Shown here piece after piece: positions 48,415 to 57,712 of a stretch of 64,000 nucleotides of DNA. The position numbers were made by a program, and so were the translations under genes. Location: contig NZ_LT963430.1 of the NCBI RefSeq assembly GCF_900199405.1, forward strand, positions 930,001 through 994,000. The letters are read 5' to 3'. Within the stretch, counting starts at the first letter, position 1, and every line of letters starts with the position of its first letter. The notes beneath the pieces are model-generated. The model was not told where the DNA came from. It searched no databases and worked only from the letters and a program-made list of their open reading frames with translations. The DNA comes from Beduinella massiliensis. Lineage in GTDB: Bacteria; Bacillota; Clostridia; Christensenellales; Aristaeellaceae.

Positions 48415-48458
48415 AAAAACACCCCGGAGGCCTGACGCATGCCTTCGGGGTGTTTTCT
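48415..48458. terminator. Terminator between FUSC and DUF368 genes
   Basis: AAAACACCCCGGAGGC pairs with GCCTTCGGGGTGTTTT around nine bases, usable in both directions. Confidence 0.85.
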
Positions 48459-48477
48459 GTCGTGGGCTGCCGCCCTG

Positions 48478-49314
48478 TCAGGCGATGGGGTCTCGTTTCG
48501 CGCCGCCCTGCGCCCTCGCTTCGCTTCCGCGCGCGATCAAATCGATGGCGCAGTAGCCGCCCGCAGCCATCAGCGGGCAGATCACCCACTCCGCGGCGCC
48601 CACGGGAAGCCCCGGGAAGACCTCTGCCACGGAGCCCAGGACGAAGCCGAGGATCAGCAGGTAGGTCGGCCGGGGGGCCTGGTTCATCGCGCGCTCCAGC
48701 GTGCGGGTGGTCGCGAGGATGCCGAGGACGAGGCCAGCCGCCAGCGGCAGCAGCGCCGGTACGTTAAAGGCCGCGATGTTTTGGAGCACCCGGTCGTACA
48801 GCCCCATCATGAGCAGCATGTACGACACGCTGATGCCCGGCAGAACCAGCGCGACGGCGCCGGCCGCGACCTCGAGCAGCAGCCCCGCGAGCCCTGCCTG
48901 CGCCTGAAAGAGGCCCTCCGGCAAGAGCGAGAGCGCCAGCACACAGGCGGCCCCTGCGAGCGGGCAGAGCACGGTCTGCGCACCCGGCGAGCGTACCTGC
49001 GCTTTTTGAAGGATCATCGGCACGCCGCCCGCCACCGCGCCGATGAAGAAGAAGAGCATAGGACGCGGGTAACGCTGGATGAGCAGGAGCAGGGGATGGG
49101 CGAAGAGCGCCATGCCCAGCGCGCTACCCAGCAGGAAGCGCAGGAGAAACGAAAGATTCCCCCTGAAATCCTTTGAAAGCGAGCTGACCGAGGAGATCAG
49201 CCGGTCGTATATCCCCAGAATCATGGCCATGGAGCCGCCGCTGACGCCCGGTACGGTCATCGAGCCGCCGACACAGACGCCTTTCAGCACCGTCGAAAAG
49301 GTTTCCTTTCGCAT
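48478..49314 (-). CDS. DUF368 membrane protein, probable undecaprenyl-phosphate flippase
   Basis: I chose ATG 49314, just after GGGAGG; 278 residues. The DUF368 signature appears near the start (GVCVGGSMTVPGVSGGSMAM) and again midway (EVAAGAVALVLPGISVSYML), reflecting an internal duplication. About eight helices are seen. DUF368 (PopT) proteins recycle undecaprenyl phosphate across the membrane for wall synthesis; that role is taken from the family. It stands alone on the minus strand. Confidence 0.9.
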   Translation of the reverse strand: MRKETFSTVLKGVCVGGSMTVPGVSGGSMAMILGIYDRLISSVSSLSKDFRGNLSFLLRFLLGSALGMALFAHPLLLLIQRYPRPMLFFFIGAVAGGVPMILQKAQVRSPGAQTVLCPLAGAACVLALSLLPEGLFQAQAGLAGLLLEVAAGAVALVLPGISVSYMLLMMGLYDRVLQNIAAFNVPALLPLAAGLVLGILATTRTLERAMNQAPRPTYLLILGFVLGSVAEVFPGLPVGAAEWVICPLMAAGGYCAIDLIARGSEARAQGGAKRDPIA

Positions 49315-49472
49315 GGTTTTCCTCCCATCGTGCAGGATATCGCTCATAATAACAAACCCGAGGGCGGCTGTCCATCGGTGTAAATAAAAATAAAGGCGCG
49401 AAAGATGAAACTTTTTGGCCTTCTTTTACATCTTATGGGTAGAAAGCAAAGTGCCGGAGGAGGGATCGCCGC

Positions 49473-50498
49473 ATGCGATGGACGGGGAGGGGACGGCAGG
49501 ACGCCCTGCGGGGGCTGCTGCTCGCGCTTTGCCTGCTGCTTGCGCCCTGCATGGCGCGGGCGCAGGTGCGCATCTCGTTTGCGGGAGACTGCACGCTGGG
49601 CACGAACCGCGGCCTGGAGGGGCGGGCGGAGCACTTCGTGAAGCGCGTCGAAAAAGAGGGCTTCGACTGGCCCTTTCTCGCCGTGAAGGACATCTTCGAG
49701 GCGGACGACCTGACGCTGGTGAACCTGGAAAACGCCTTTACGACCGGGCGGCGGGGGGCCGACAAGCGGTGCGTGTTCTCCGCGCCGCCGTCATATGCGG
49801 AAATTTTGCCGCTGGGGGGTGTCGAGGCGGTGAATACCGCCAACAACCACTCGCACGACTACGGCGTGGCGGGGTATGAGGACACGCTGCGCGCGCTGGA
49901 CGCGCAGGACATCGTCTACTGCGGCACCAAACGGCCCGCTTACGTAGAGGTGGGCGGCGAGCTCCGCGTCGCGCTGTTCGGCCGCGCGGCCCCCAAGCTG
50001 GACAGCCTCTCGGGGCTGCTTGGGGAAATCCGGCAGGCGAAGAAGGACGGGTGCGACCTGGTGATCGTCTCCCTGCATTGGGGCATCGAGTACGAAAAGG
50101 AACAGAACATCGAGCAAAAGCGCATCGCGCACAAGCTCGTGCAGGGCGGCGCAGACGTGATCGTGGGGCACCACCCGCACATCCTGCAGGGGATCGAGAT
50201 CTACAAGGGCGTGCCGATCTTTTACAGCCTGGGGAACTTCTGCTTCGGCGGAAACATCGACCCGCCGGACTGGGATACGATGATCGTGCAGATCACCGCG
50301 GAAAAGGCGGAGGAAGGCGCACGCCTCACCTCCATCAAGCTCATACCCTGCCGCATTTCCGACGCGACGGGCGACGAGCAGGACTTTCAGCCCGTGCCCG
50401 TGCGGGGCGAGCGCGCGGAAGAGATTTTAAAAAAGGTCGCGCGCTACTCTAGGGACGTGCCCGCGGAGCTGTTCGAGGTGGGGGAGACGCTGCTCTGA
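49473..50498 (+). CDS. CapA-family metallophosphatase-like protein, exported
   Basis: ATG 49473 has CGGAGGAGGG upstream; 341 residues with an N-terminal signal peptide (GLLLALCLLLAPCMARA). The PGA_cap/CapA motifs are present in order: FAGDCTLG, LVNLENA, NTANNHSHDYG, LHWGIEY, VGHHPHILQ and YSLGNFCFGG. These residues resemble a two-metal site. CapA proteins act in poly-gamma-glutamate or wall-polymer metabolism outside the membrane. No capB/C genes are nearby, so the exact role is open. Confidence 0.9.
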   Translation: MRWTGRGRQDALRGLLLALCLLLAPCMARAQVRISFAGDCTLGTNRGLEGRAEHFVKRVEKEGFDWPFLAVKDIFEADDLTLVNLENAFTTGRRGADKRCVFSAPPSYAEILPLGGVEAVNTANNHSHDYGVAGYEDTLRALDAQDIVYCGTKRPAYVEVGGELRVALFGRAAPKLDSLSGLLGEIRQAKKDGCDLVIVSLHWGIEYEKEQNIEQKRIAHKLVQGGADVIVGHHPHILQGIEIYKGVPIFYSLGNFCFGGNIDPPDWDTMIVQITAEKAEEGARLTSIKLIPCRISDATGDEQDFQPVPVRGERAEEILKKVARYSRDVPAELFEVGETLL

Positions 50499-50584
50499 CG
50501 GGGCTTATCGGCGGGAGTCTTTCGGCGTGGTGTCTGCCACGCCTATTTGGCGTGATGGCGGATGCCCGCGCGGCGGGAAAGAGG

Positions 50585-50613
50585 TGGACAGAAAGCGCCG
50601 GATGCGATATAAT
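50585..50613 (+). promoter_or_regulatory. Promoter of the GntR regulator gene
   Basis: TGGACA (50585-50590) and TATAAT (50608-50613) have a 17-base spacer. Confidence 0.75.
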
Positions 50614-50634
50614 GTATTTGATATATCAAATACA
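50613..50634 (+). promoter_or_regulatory. Palindromic operator over the transcription start
   Basis: A perfect 22-base palindrome has half-site TGTATTTGATA. It begins in the -10 box and would block initiation, indicating autorepression by the GntR protein. Its ATTTGAT arms also occur in the palindrome at 23089. Confidence 0.75.
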
Positions 50635-50652
50635 ACAAATGAGGTGCGCAGC

Positions 50653-51750
50653 ATGACGCTCTATCAGAAGATATATGAGGAGCTTTCGGAACAAATCCGC
50701 AGCGGCTTTTACGGGATTGGAGACGCATTGCCCACGGAGATGGAGCTGGTCGCGCGCTACGGCGTCAGCCGCATCACGGTCAAAAAGAGCCTGGACATGC
50801 TGGTCAAGGAGGGCATCGTGGAGCGGATCGCCGGGCGGGGGTCGTTCGTGCGGGCGCGTCCCGAGGATAAAAAACCCCCGGAGGCGTCCCGGGTGCGCCA
50901 TATCGGCCTGATTTTGCCCAACCTGCTCAACGACTTCAACGTGCTGCTCTTCGCGGGCATGGAAAAGACCTGCAACCGGCATACGGTCCTTTCCTGCCGG
51001 ATTTCGGACGGCAACTACCTCAACGAAGGAAAGCTGATTCAGGAGTTTCGCCAGAACGGTTTCGACGGCCTGATCATATCGCCGAGCTATCACAAGGCCT
51101 ACAGCAACGAGCTGCTCTCGCTCGTGCTCGACAATTACCCCGTCGTCCTGCTGGACACGACGGTCAAGGCGGTTTCCGTGTCCAGCGTGTGCACGGATCA
51201 CCGCCGTGCGGCCCGGAAGGGCATGGAATACCTGATCGCCCAGGGGCACCGCGACATCGGCATCATCTGCGCCAACCGGGACCAGCTTTCCGCGCCCTCG
51301 GAGCGCTCGCTGGGGGTGATGGACGCCTGCATGGGCTCCGACGCGTCGATGGGCGGCGTGGCGTGGCTGGATACGGTCAATTCGCTCGACGGAATGCAGG
51401 GCGGCTATGAGCAGGACGTCGAAAAGATCGCCGCCTTTGTGCGGGCAAACCCGCGGATGACCGTGCTGTATTGCTTTGGGTACAACCTGGCGCTGCTCGC
51501 GAAGGCCGCGCTGGAGCGGCTGGGCATGCGGATTCCGCAGGACATGTCGATGCTCTGCTTCGACCGCCCGATTCAGTGCCACCCGGGAAAGAGGCAGTTT
51601 ACGCACATCTGCCAGCGGGCGGACGCGCTTTGCGCGACCGCGATGGAGCTGGTGCTGCGGATGTGCGAGGGGGATCGGGAGCTGCACCGCGTACTGGTGG
51701 ATGCGGACCTCGTCGATTGCGGAACCGTTCGCAGGCTGGATGCGCAGTAA
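50653..51750 (+). CDS. GntR-type repressor with LacI-like sugar-binding domain
   Basis: ATG 50653 has GAGGTG six bases upstream; 365 residues. A GntR winged helix (1-70: LYQKIYEELSEQIRSGFYGI, SRITVKKSLDMLVKEGIVERIAGRGSFV) is joined to a periplasmic-binding-like domain (from HIGLILPNLLNDFNVLLFAG to the end), the AraR layout. Sugar binding should release DNA. It lies directly upstream of a mannoside transport/hydrolysis operon and is its likely regulator. Confidence 0.92.
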   Translation: MTLYQKIYEELSEQIRSGFYGIGDALPTEMELVARYGVSRITVKKSLDMLVKEGIVERIAGRGSFVRARPEDKKPPEASRVRHIGLILPNLLNDFNVLLFAGMEKTCNRHTVLSCRISDGNYLNEGKLIQEFRQNGFDGLIISPSYHKAYSNELLSLVLDNYPVVLLDTTVKAVSVSSVCTDHRRAARKGMEYLIAQGHRDIGIICANRDQLSAPSERSLGVMDACMGSDASMGGVAWLDTVNSLDGMQGGYEQDVEKIAAFVRANPRMTVLYCFGYNLALLAKAALERLGMRIPQDMSMLCFDRPIQCHPGKRQFTHICQRADALCATAMELVLRMCEGDRELHRVLVDADLVDCGTVRRLDAQ

Positions 51751-51763
51751 GGAAGACGGTAGG

Positions 51764-51797
51764 AAACCGGACGTGCGGATGCGCGTCCGGTTTTTTT
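51764..51797 (+). terminator. Terminator after the GntR regulator gene
   Basis: AAACCGGACG and CGTCCGGTTT form a 10-bp stem around ten bases, followed by TTTT. Confidence 0.85.
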
Positions 51798-51861
51798 GCG
51801 TCTGCAAGACATGACAATATATACAAATGAGCAAAATATTTGCGGAAATGAAATAAATGTA

Positions 51862-51890
51862 TTGATTATTTTCTTGCGACATGATACAAT
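51862..51890 (+). promoter_or_regulatory. Promoter of the mannoside operon
   Basis: TTGATT (51862-51867) and TACAAT (51885-51890) have a 17-base spacer. It lies in an AT-rich 315-base gap. The partial match TGTATTGAT (51859-51867) to the GntR half-site overlaps the -35 box. A leader of about 165 bases follows with no recognised riboswitch. Confidence 0.65.
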
Positions 51891-52065
51891 AGCGACAAAA
51901 GGACGGAAACGACAAAAATACGCGGAGAATTTGGGGTAATTGGCCGACGTGCACAAGCGGAGGCTCCTGTAAATCATCAGAATATCCGCAGATGAAAGGG
52001 GGACGGAGATAGCTTCTTTTGTTACATGCCAAATAAGACAACAAACCGATAGGGAGGAAAGAAAG

Positions 52066-53388
52066 ATGAAAAAACTGTTGACGTGGGTCGTCGTATGTGC
52101 GCTGTGCCTCGGCATGGTCTCTTTTGCGCAGGCGGAGGGCAGCACCCTGCAGGTCGCGTGTTCCGAGACGAACCGATGGATTCCGGTCATGGCGGAAAAG
52201 TACATGGAGCAGCACCCGGACGTGAAGGTGGAGCTCATCCCGATTTCCTCGACGTCCGGCGACATGTACACCAAGATGAGCATGATGATGATGTCTCCGG
52301 AGACGAGCCCGGACGTCATCACGGAGGACGGGTTCATGGTCAATTCCGACGCGGCCGCCGGCTATCTGGAGAAGCTGGACGATCGCGTGGCCAACTGGGC
52401 GGATTGGGATCAGTTTGTAGAGGCGGTCAAGGCCGGCGGCTACGGCGAGGACGGCAGCGTCTACGGCATTCCCACCTCTACGGACGTGCAGGTGCTCTAC
52501 TACAGCAAGACCCTGATGCAGAAGATCGGCAAGGAGCTGCCCTGGCAGCCCAAGGACTGGGCCGAAATGCTCGACGCGGCCCGCGCCATCAAGGCGCTGG
52601 GGGACGAGGAAACCTACCCCATGTTCCTCTATCTGAGCAAGGTGACGGGCGAGCAGACCTCCATGCGCACGTTCCAGACCCTGATGAGCGGCACGGGCGT
52701 GGAGCTCTACGACGCGAAGGAGGGCAAGTGGCTGGTCGATAAGAAGGCGATCGGCGACGTGCTGACGTTCCTCAAGGCCGCGGTGGACGAGGAGCTGGTC
52801 ACCCCCTTCAGCCTGGCGAGCAACTCCCGCGTGGAGGACATCCTCAATTCCGACATCCGCATGAACGCGCACCTGGGATTCGGCATCGACGGCAGCTGGG
52901 TGCCCGGCAACTGGCGCGCGACGGGCAACTTCCCCTGGCCGGAGGCGATGGAGGAGATCGGCGTCGCGGCGGTGCCGACACAGTTCGGGCAGGAGCCCGG
53001 CTACACGACCATGTCCGGCGGCTGGACGCTCGCGCTGTGCAAGAACGGCGACGAGAAGGATCTGGGCTGGGACTTCATCGCCTTCTGCGCGAGCAAGGAA
53101 GGGCTGCTTGAAAACAACCAGCTCAGCGGCGACATGACCCCGCGCATGGACGTGGCGGCCGACCCGTCTTACACCTCCATGGAACACAGCATCTATGACC
53201 TGACGACGACGTACCTGGAGTTCACGCACTTCCGCCCCACGTACGACAACTATCCTGCGGTTTCCACGCTCATTCAGGAGATGTGCGAGAGCATCGCGAC
53301 CGGTTCCATGAACGTGGAACAGGCGCTGAACCAGTACATCAGCGAGATGCAGCGCGTGGTGGGCGAGGAAAACGTGATCGTGCGCTGA
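52066..53388 (+). CDS. Extracellular sugar-binding protein (family 1 type)
   Basis: The start has GGGAGGAAAG upstream; 440 residues. The signal peptide is MKKLLTWVVVCALCLGMVSF, with cleavage near AQA. No lipobox Cys is visible. The mature protein has the usual two-lobe pattern (VMAEKYMEQHPDVKVELIPI; YGIPTSTDVQVLYYSKTLM; GSWVPGN; GGWTLALCKNGDEKDLGWDF). It feeds the two permeases downstream. From context the ligand is a mannose-containing oligosaccharide, inferred from the GH38 gene. Confidence 0.9.
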   Translation: MKKLLTWVVVCALCLGMVSFAQAEGSTLQVACSETNRWIPVMAEKYMEQHPDVKVELIPISSTSGDMYTKMSMMMMSPETSPDVITEDGFMVNSDAAAGYLEKLDDRVANWADWDQFVEAVKAGGYGEDGSVYGIPTSTDVQVLYYSKTLMQKIGKELPWQPKDWAEMLDAARAIKALGDEETYPMFLYLSKVTGEQTSMRTFQTLMSGTGVELYDAKEGKWLVDKKAIGDVLTFLKAAVDEELVTPFSLASNSRVEDILNSDIRMNAHLGFGIDGSWVPGNWRATGNFPWPEAMEEIGVAAVPTQFGQEPGYTTMSGGWTLALCKNGDEKDLGWDFIAFCASKEGLLENNQLSGDMTPRMDVAADPSYTSMEHSIYDLTTTYLEFTHFRPTYDNYPAVSTLIQEMCESIATGSMNVEQALNQYISEMQRVVGEENVIVR

Positions 53389-53412
53389 AAGACCTGACGC
53401 GAGACGCTCTTT

Positions 53413-53442
53413 GGGGAGCGGAGATCCTCCGCTCCCCCTTTT
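53413..53442 (+). terminator. Intra-operon terminator-like hairpin after the binding-protein gene
   Basis: GGGGAGCGGAG and CTCCGCTCCCC form a perfect 11-bp stem with loop ATC, then CTTTT. It likely makes the binding protein more abundant than the permeases. Confidence 0.75.
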
Positions 53443-53494
53443 CATGGCAGTCCTGCGGCAGGGACGAGACGCTTGCTAGAAGGGGGAAATCCGC

Positions 53495-54424
53495 ATGACG
53501 CAGACCTGGAAGGCGTCAAGGCCGAAGTGGTATCAATCGCAGGGCTTTCGGACGCTGCTCTTTTTGTTCCCGACGCTCGTGCTGCTCGGCACGCTCTTCA
53601 TCATCCCGATTTTTATGACGGTCGGCTATTCAATGACCAACCTGACGCTGACGGGCTCCGCGTCCAAGGCGTTTGAATTCGTCGGATTCCGCAACTTCGC
53701 CAACATGTTCCAGAACCCGAAGTTCATCATCGCGATGAAGAACACGTTCATCTTCCTGTTCTTTTCCGCGATCCTGGGGCAGATGGTCTTCGGCTTCCTG
53801 CTCGCGAGCATGATGCAGCACAAGCCCGTCGGGTTCAGGCGCTTTGCCGGGCTCAGCGTGATCGTCGGCTGGGTGACGCCGGAGGTCATCTGCGCGATCT
53901 GCTTTTCCGCCTTCTTCGCGGACAAGGGGACGCTCAACACGATCATCAGGGCGCTCGGCTTCAAGCCCATCTCGTGGCTGGTCACGTTCCCGATGGCCAG
54001 CGTGATCATCGCGAATATCTGGAAGGGCTGCGCGTATTCGATGATGATGTATCAGGCCGCGCTGGACAACATCCCGGACGAGCTGCTGGAGGCCGCGCGC
54101 GTGGACGGCGCCTCGCCGCTGACGCAGCTTGTGCGCATCAAGATTCCGCTCATCAAGAACACGATCGCGACGAATCTGGTGCTCATCACCCTAGCGACGC
54201 TCGGCGTCTTTTCGCTGATCTACACCATGACGGCGGGCGGCCCCTCCAACAAGACGACGACGCTTTCCATCCTGATGTATCAGGAAGCGTTCATCAACTA
54301 CCAGCTGGGCTATGGGACGGCCATTTCCATGATCATCCTGGGCATCGGCATCGTATTGAGCCTGTGCTACCTGAAGCTGCTGCAGGGCGAAAGAAAGCCG
54401 CGGGAAAGGAGGAGGGCGTCGTGA
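53495..54424 (+). CDS. Sugar ABC transporter permease 1
   Basis: This 309-residue membrane protein has six helices (LLFLFPTLVLLGTLFIIPIF first) and the EAA-type loop EAARVDGASPLTQLVRIKIP (about 196-215). AGAAGGGGG precedes the ATG. It pairs with the next permease, whose start overlaps its stop (TGATG). Confidence 0.92.
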   Translation: MTQTWKASRPKWYQSQGFRTLLFLFPTLVLLGTLFIIPIFMTVGYSMTNLTLTGSASKAFEFVGFRNFANMFQNPKFIIAMKNTFIFLFFSAILGQMVFGFLLASMMQHKPVGFRRFAGLSVIVGWVTPEVICAICFSAFFADKGTLNTIIRALGFKPISWLVTFPMASVIIANIWKGCAYSMMMYQAALDNIPDELLEAARVDGASPLTQLVRIKIPLIKNTIATNLVLITLATLGVFSLIYTMTAGGPSNKTTTLSILMYQEAFINYQLGYGTAISMIILGIGIVLSLCYLKLLQGERKPRERRRAS

Positions 54425-55260
54425 TGAAGAAGAAATTGAAGAGGGCGCAGATCACCGGCGCCGCGAGCTACGTCGCGCTGACGGTCGTGGCGGCGGCCTT
54501 TCTGCTGCCGCTGCTGTGGGTGGTGCTCGCCTCCGTGACGCCCAAGCCCACGCAGGCGGTCAAAATCCCGGATCGGCTTACGCTGGACAACTTCGTTCGG
54601 GTCCTGACGGACGGCAGCATCCTGCGCGCGTTCCTGAACGGCCTGCTGCTCTCCGGCGGGCAGATGCTGATCGTGGTCTTCTGCGCGGTCTGCGCGGCCT
54701 ACCCGCTTTCGCGCTACAGCCTCAAATTCAACCAGCACTTTTTGCTGGTGCTCCTGTTCATGACCTCGCTTCCGATCTCTGCGGTCATGGTGCCTACCTA
54801 CCACCTCTTCATCCGCCTGAACCTCGTCGATTCGCTGCCCGGCACGATGCTTTTCATGGCCGCGACCTCGCTGCCCTACGCGGTGTGGATGATGAAGAAC
54901 TTCATGGACAACGTGCCGGTCGAGCTGGAGGAGGCGGCGCGCGTGGACGGGGCGAGCACGCCCCAGTGCATCCGCCGCGTGGTGCTGCCCCTGATGATTC
55001 CGGGGCTGTGCACGGTGGGCATCTACACGTTCATCAACAGCTGGGGCAGCTTCTTTGCGCCGTACATCCTGCTGCAATCGCCGTCGAAGATTCCGGCGTC
55101 GGTCAAGATCTACAGCTTTTTCGGCTACTACGGGCAGCTCGAGTTCGGCCCGCTCGCGGCGTATTCCATCCTGTACATGCTGCCCTCGTTCATGCTGTAC
55201 TTCCTGGCGCAGAATTACATGTCGCAGGGCTTCGCGCTCAGCGGGGCGAATAAAGGATAA
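54424..55260 (+). CDS. Sugar ABC transporter permease 2
   Basis: ATG 54424 overlaps the stop of permease 1 and has GGAGGAGG upstream; 278 residues. Six helices start with SYVALTVVAAAFLLPLLWVV. The EAA-type loop is EAARVDGASTPQCIRRVVLP. It is of the MalG type. No ATPase gene is in this operon, so a shared multi-sugar ATPase encoded elsewhere is expected. Confidence 0.92.
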   Translation: MKKKLKRAQITGAASYVALTVVAAAFLLPLLWVVLASVTPKPTQAVKIPDRLTLDNFVRVLTDGSILRAFLNGLLLSGGQMLIVVFCAVCAAYPLSRYSLKFNQHFLLVLLFMTSLPISAVMVPTYHLFIRLNLVDSLPGTMLFMAATSLPYAVWMMKNFMDNVPVELEEAARVDGASTPQCIRRVVLPLMIPGLCTVGIYTFINSWGSFFAPYILLQSPSKIPASVKIYSFFGYYGQLEFGPLAAYSILYMLPSFMLYFLAQNYMSQGFALSGANKG

Positions 55261-55274
55261 GGGAGGATTTCGCG

Positions 55275-57692
55275 ATGAATACCATGCACATGATCGGAAA
55301 CGGACATATCGATCCCGTGTGGCTCTGGGACTGGCGCGAGGGCCTGCAGGAGGTCAAGGCGACGTTCCGCTCGGCGCTCGACCGCATGAACGAATTTGAC
55401 GGCTTCGTGTTTACCGCGAGCTCCGCGGCGCTGTACGAGTGGGTGGAGCACAGCGACCCCGCCATGTTCGAGGAGATTCGCCGCAGGGTGCGGGAGGGGC
55501 GCTGGGCCATCGTCGGCGGGTGGTATGTGGAGCCGGACTGCAACATCCCCTGCGACGAGTCGTTCGCGCGCCACGCGCTGATCTCGCAGCGGTACTTTCA
55601 GGAGAAGTTCGGCAAGACCTGCACGGTTGGCTACACCATCGACAGCTTCGGCCATTGCGGCACGCTGCCGCAGATGCTGCGTTGCGCGGGGATGGATTCG
55701 TACGTGTTCATGCGGCCGGGGCCGCATGAAAAATACCTGCCCTCCCGCCTGTTCACCTGGGAGAGCGACGACGGATCGCGCGTGACCGCGTTTCAGCTTC
55801 CGTTTGAATACTGCGCGTATCGCGACCTGGAGGGGCACATCGACGCGTGCAGGCTGGAAATGCCCGCGTCCGCGGACAGGATGATGTGCTTTTACGGGGT
55901 GGGCAACCACGGCGGCGGGCCGACCATCGAAAACATCCGGACGATCCTCGCGCGTCAGGAGGCGGGGGAGGAAATCGCCTTTTCGGACCCGGCGGCCTTC
56001 TTTGCCGAGGTGCGGGCGGGCGGCGTCGAGCTGCCGGTGGTGCACGACGACCTGCAGCACCACGCACCGGGCTGCTACAGCGTGCACTCCGGCGTGAAGC
56101 GCATGAACCGCAGCGCGGAAAACCTGCTGCTGAAGGCCGAAAAGATCAGCACGATCGCCTTCATGCAGGGCCTGATGCCCGAATGCCGCGCGTTTGAGCG
56201 CGGCTGGAAGGACGTGCTGTTCAACCAGTTTCACGACACCCTTGCCGGAACGGCCCTCAGCCGGGCCTACGCGGACGCGCAGGACGCGTTCGGGGAGGCG
56301 CGGTCGATCGCCGGCCGGGCGATGAACCAGGGAATGCAGGCGCTGAGCTGGCGTGTGGAGATTCCGAAGGACGAGGACACGCTGCCGGCATTCGTGATGA
56401 ACCCGCACCCCTGGCCCGTGCGCGAGAACGTCGAGATCGAGGGGCGTTTTCACGGTCAGCAGACACCTTACACGATCAGCGTGGAGGACGACGCGGGCGC
56501 AAAAGTCGAGTGCCAGATGATCCCGTCGGACGTCAAGGTCAACGGCGTCTTCCGCGTGACGTTCGTGGCGGAGCTCCCGCCGATGGGCTACCGCGTGTAC
56601 AGCCTGCGCAAGGTGGAGGGGAGCAGCCCCAGGGTGATCCAAGGCGCGCCCTGCCTGAAGATCGAAAACAGCCGGTACCGGCTTGCCTTCGACGAGAAGA
56701 CCGGCGGGCTCGCCTCGCTTTACGACAAGCAGAGCAGGCTGGAATTCCTGAGCGGGGTGTCCGCCGTGCCCACGGTGCTGGATGACCCCACGGACACCTG
56801 GGCGCACGGGAACCTCTTCTTCGACCGCGAGATCGGCGCCTTCGAGCCCGAGAGCATCCGCCTGGTGGAGGACGGGCCCGTGCGCAGGGTGCTGCGCGTC
56901 ACGTCGCGCTACGGCCGCTCGTCCGTGCGTCAGGACTTCGTGATGACGGAGGGGCTGGAGACCATCGAGGTCCGCGTCCGCGTCAACTGGCAGGAGCGGC
57001 GCCGGGCGCTCAAGCTGTACTTCACGCTCAACCAGGCGCAGCCGCGCGCGGTCTACGAGGTGCCCTTCGGCGTCAAGAGCCGCGAGGCGAACGGGTCGGA
57101 GGAGGCGTATCAGAAGTGGCTGGACGTGAGCGGCCAGGTCTCCTGGGACGACCGGCGGATCGCCGGGCTGGGCATCCTGAACGACGGAAAGTACAGCGCC
57201 TCCGTCCGGCTGAACAAGGTGGGCTTTACCGTGCTCAGAAGCCCGGTCTACGCGCACCACGATCCCTATCAGCTTTCGCCGGAGGAGGACGTGCAGGTCG
57301 TCGATCAGGGCGAGCAGAGCTTTACGTATCGCCTCCTGCCGCACCTTCAGACCTGGCGGGAGAGCGGCGTCGTGCGCCGGGCGCTGGAGCTGAACCAGCC
57401 CGCCGAGCACCTGATCGAGACGTTCCACCCCGGGGACCTGCCGCGCGCGCGTTCGTTTGCCGCGCTGCACTCGGATCACGTGATCCTGACGGCCCTGAAG
57501 CGCGCGGAGGAGGGGGATGGCATGATCGTGCGGCTCTACGAGGCGGAGGGCCGGGCAGAGGATACGACGCTGGAGGTCGGCGCGAGGAGCGTGCCCGTGC
57601 GCCTGAAGCCCTGGGAGATCGTCACGCTCCTCCTGCCGGACGACCCGTCGAAGGACTGCGCGCGCGTCGACTTCATGGAATGGCGCGCCTGA
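55275..57692 (+). CDS. Alpha-mannosidase, glycoside hydrolase family 38
   Basis: This 805-residue protein has no signal peptide, hence cytoplasmic. The GH38 zinc-binding opening is intact (MIGNGHIDPVWLWDW), and the nucleophile region reads GYTIDSFGHCGTLPQML with the catalytic Asp. EYCAYRD and the later MCFYGVGNHGGGPT also fit. The C-terminal beta-sandwich spans about 370-805 (CLKIENSRYRLAFDEKTGGL; LETIEVRVRVNW). It releases mannose from imported alpha-mannosides. Its start is 14 bases after permease 2, with GGGAGG upstream. Confidence 0.95.
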   Translation: MNTMHMIGNGHIDPVWLWDWREGLQEVKATFRSALDRMNEFDGFVFTASSAALYEWVEHSDPAMFEEIRRRVREGRWAIVGGWYVEPDCNIPCDESFARHALISQRYFQEKFGKTCTVGYTIDSFGHCGTLPQMLRCAGMDSYVFMRPGPHEKYLPSRLFTWESDDGSRVTAFQLPFEYCAYRDLEGHIDACRLEMPASADRMMCFYGVGNHGGGPTIENIRTILARQEAGEEIAFSDPAAFFAEVRAGGVELPVVHDDLQHHAPGCYSVHSGVKRMNRSAENLLLKAEKISTIAFMQGLMPECRAFERGWKDVLFNQFHDTLAGTALSRAYADAQDAFGEARSIAGRAMNQGMQALSWRVEIPKDEDTLPAFVMNPHPWPVRENVEIEGRFHGQQTPYTISVEDDAGAKVECQMIPSDVKVNGVFRVTFVAELPPMGYRVYSLRKVEGSSPRVIQGAPCLKIENSRYRLAFDEKTGGLASLYDKQSRLEFLSGVSAVPTVLDDPTDTWAHGNLFFDREIGAFEPESIRLVEDGPVRRVLRVTSRYGRSSVRQDFVMTEGLETIEVRVRVNWQERRRALKLYFTLNQAQPRAVYEVPFGVKSREANGSEEAYQKWLDVSGQVSWDDRRIAGLGILNDGKYSASVRLNKVGFTVLRSPVYAHHDPYQLSPEEDVQVVDQGEQSFTYRLLPHLQTWRESGVVRRALELNQPAEHLIETFHPGDLPRARSFAALHSDHVILTALKRAEEGDGMIVRLYEAEGRAEDTTLEVGARSVPVRLKPWEIVTLLLPDDPSKDCARVDFMEWRA

Positions 57693-57712
57693 GGCAGGAA
57701 GGATGAGGACAC

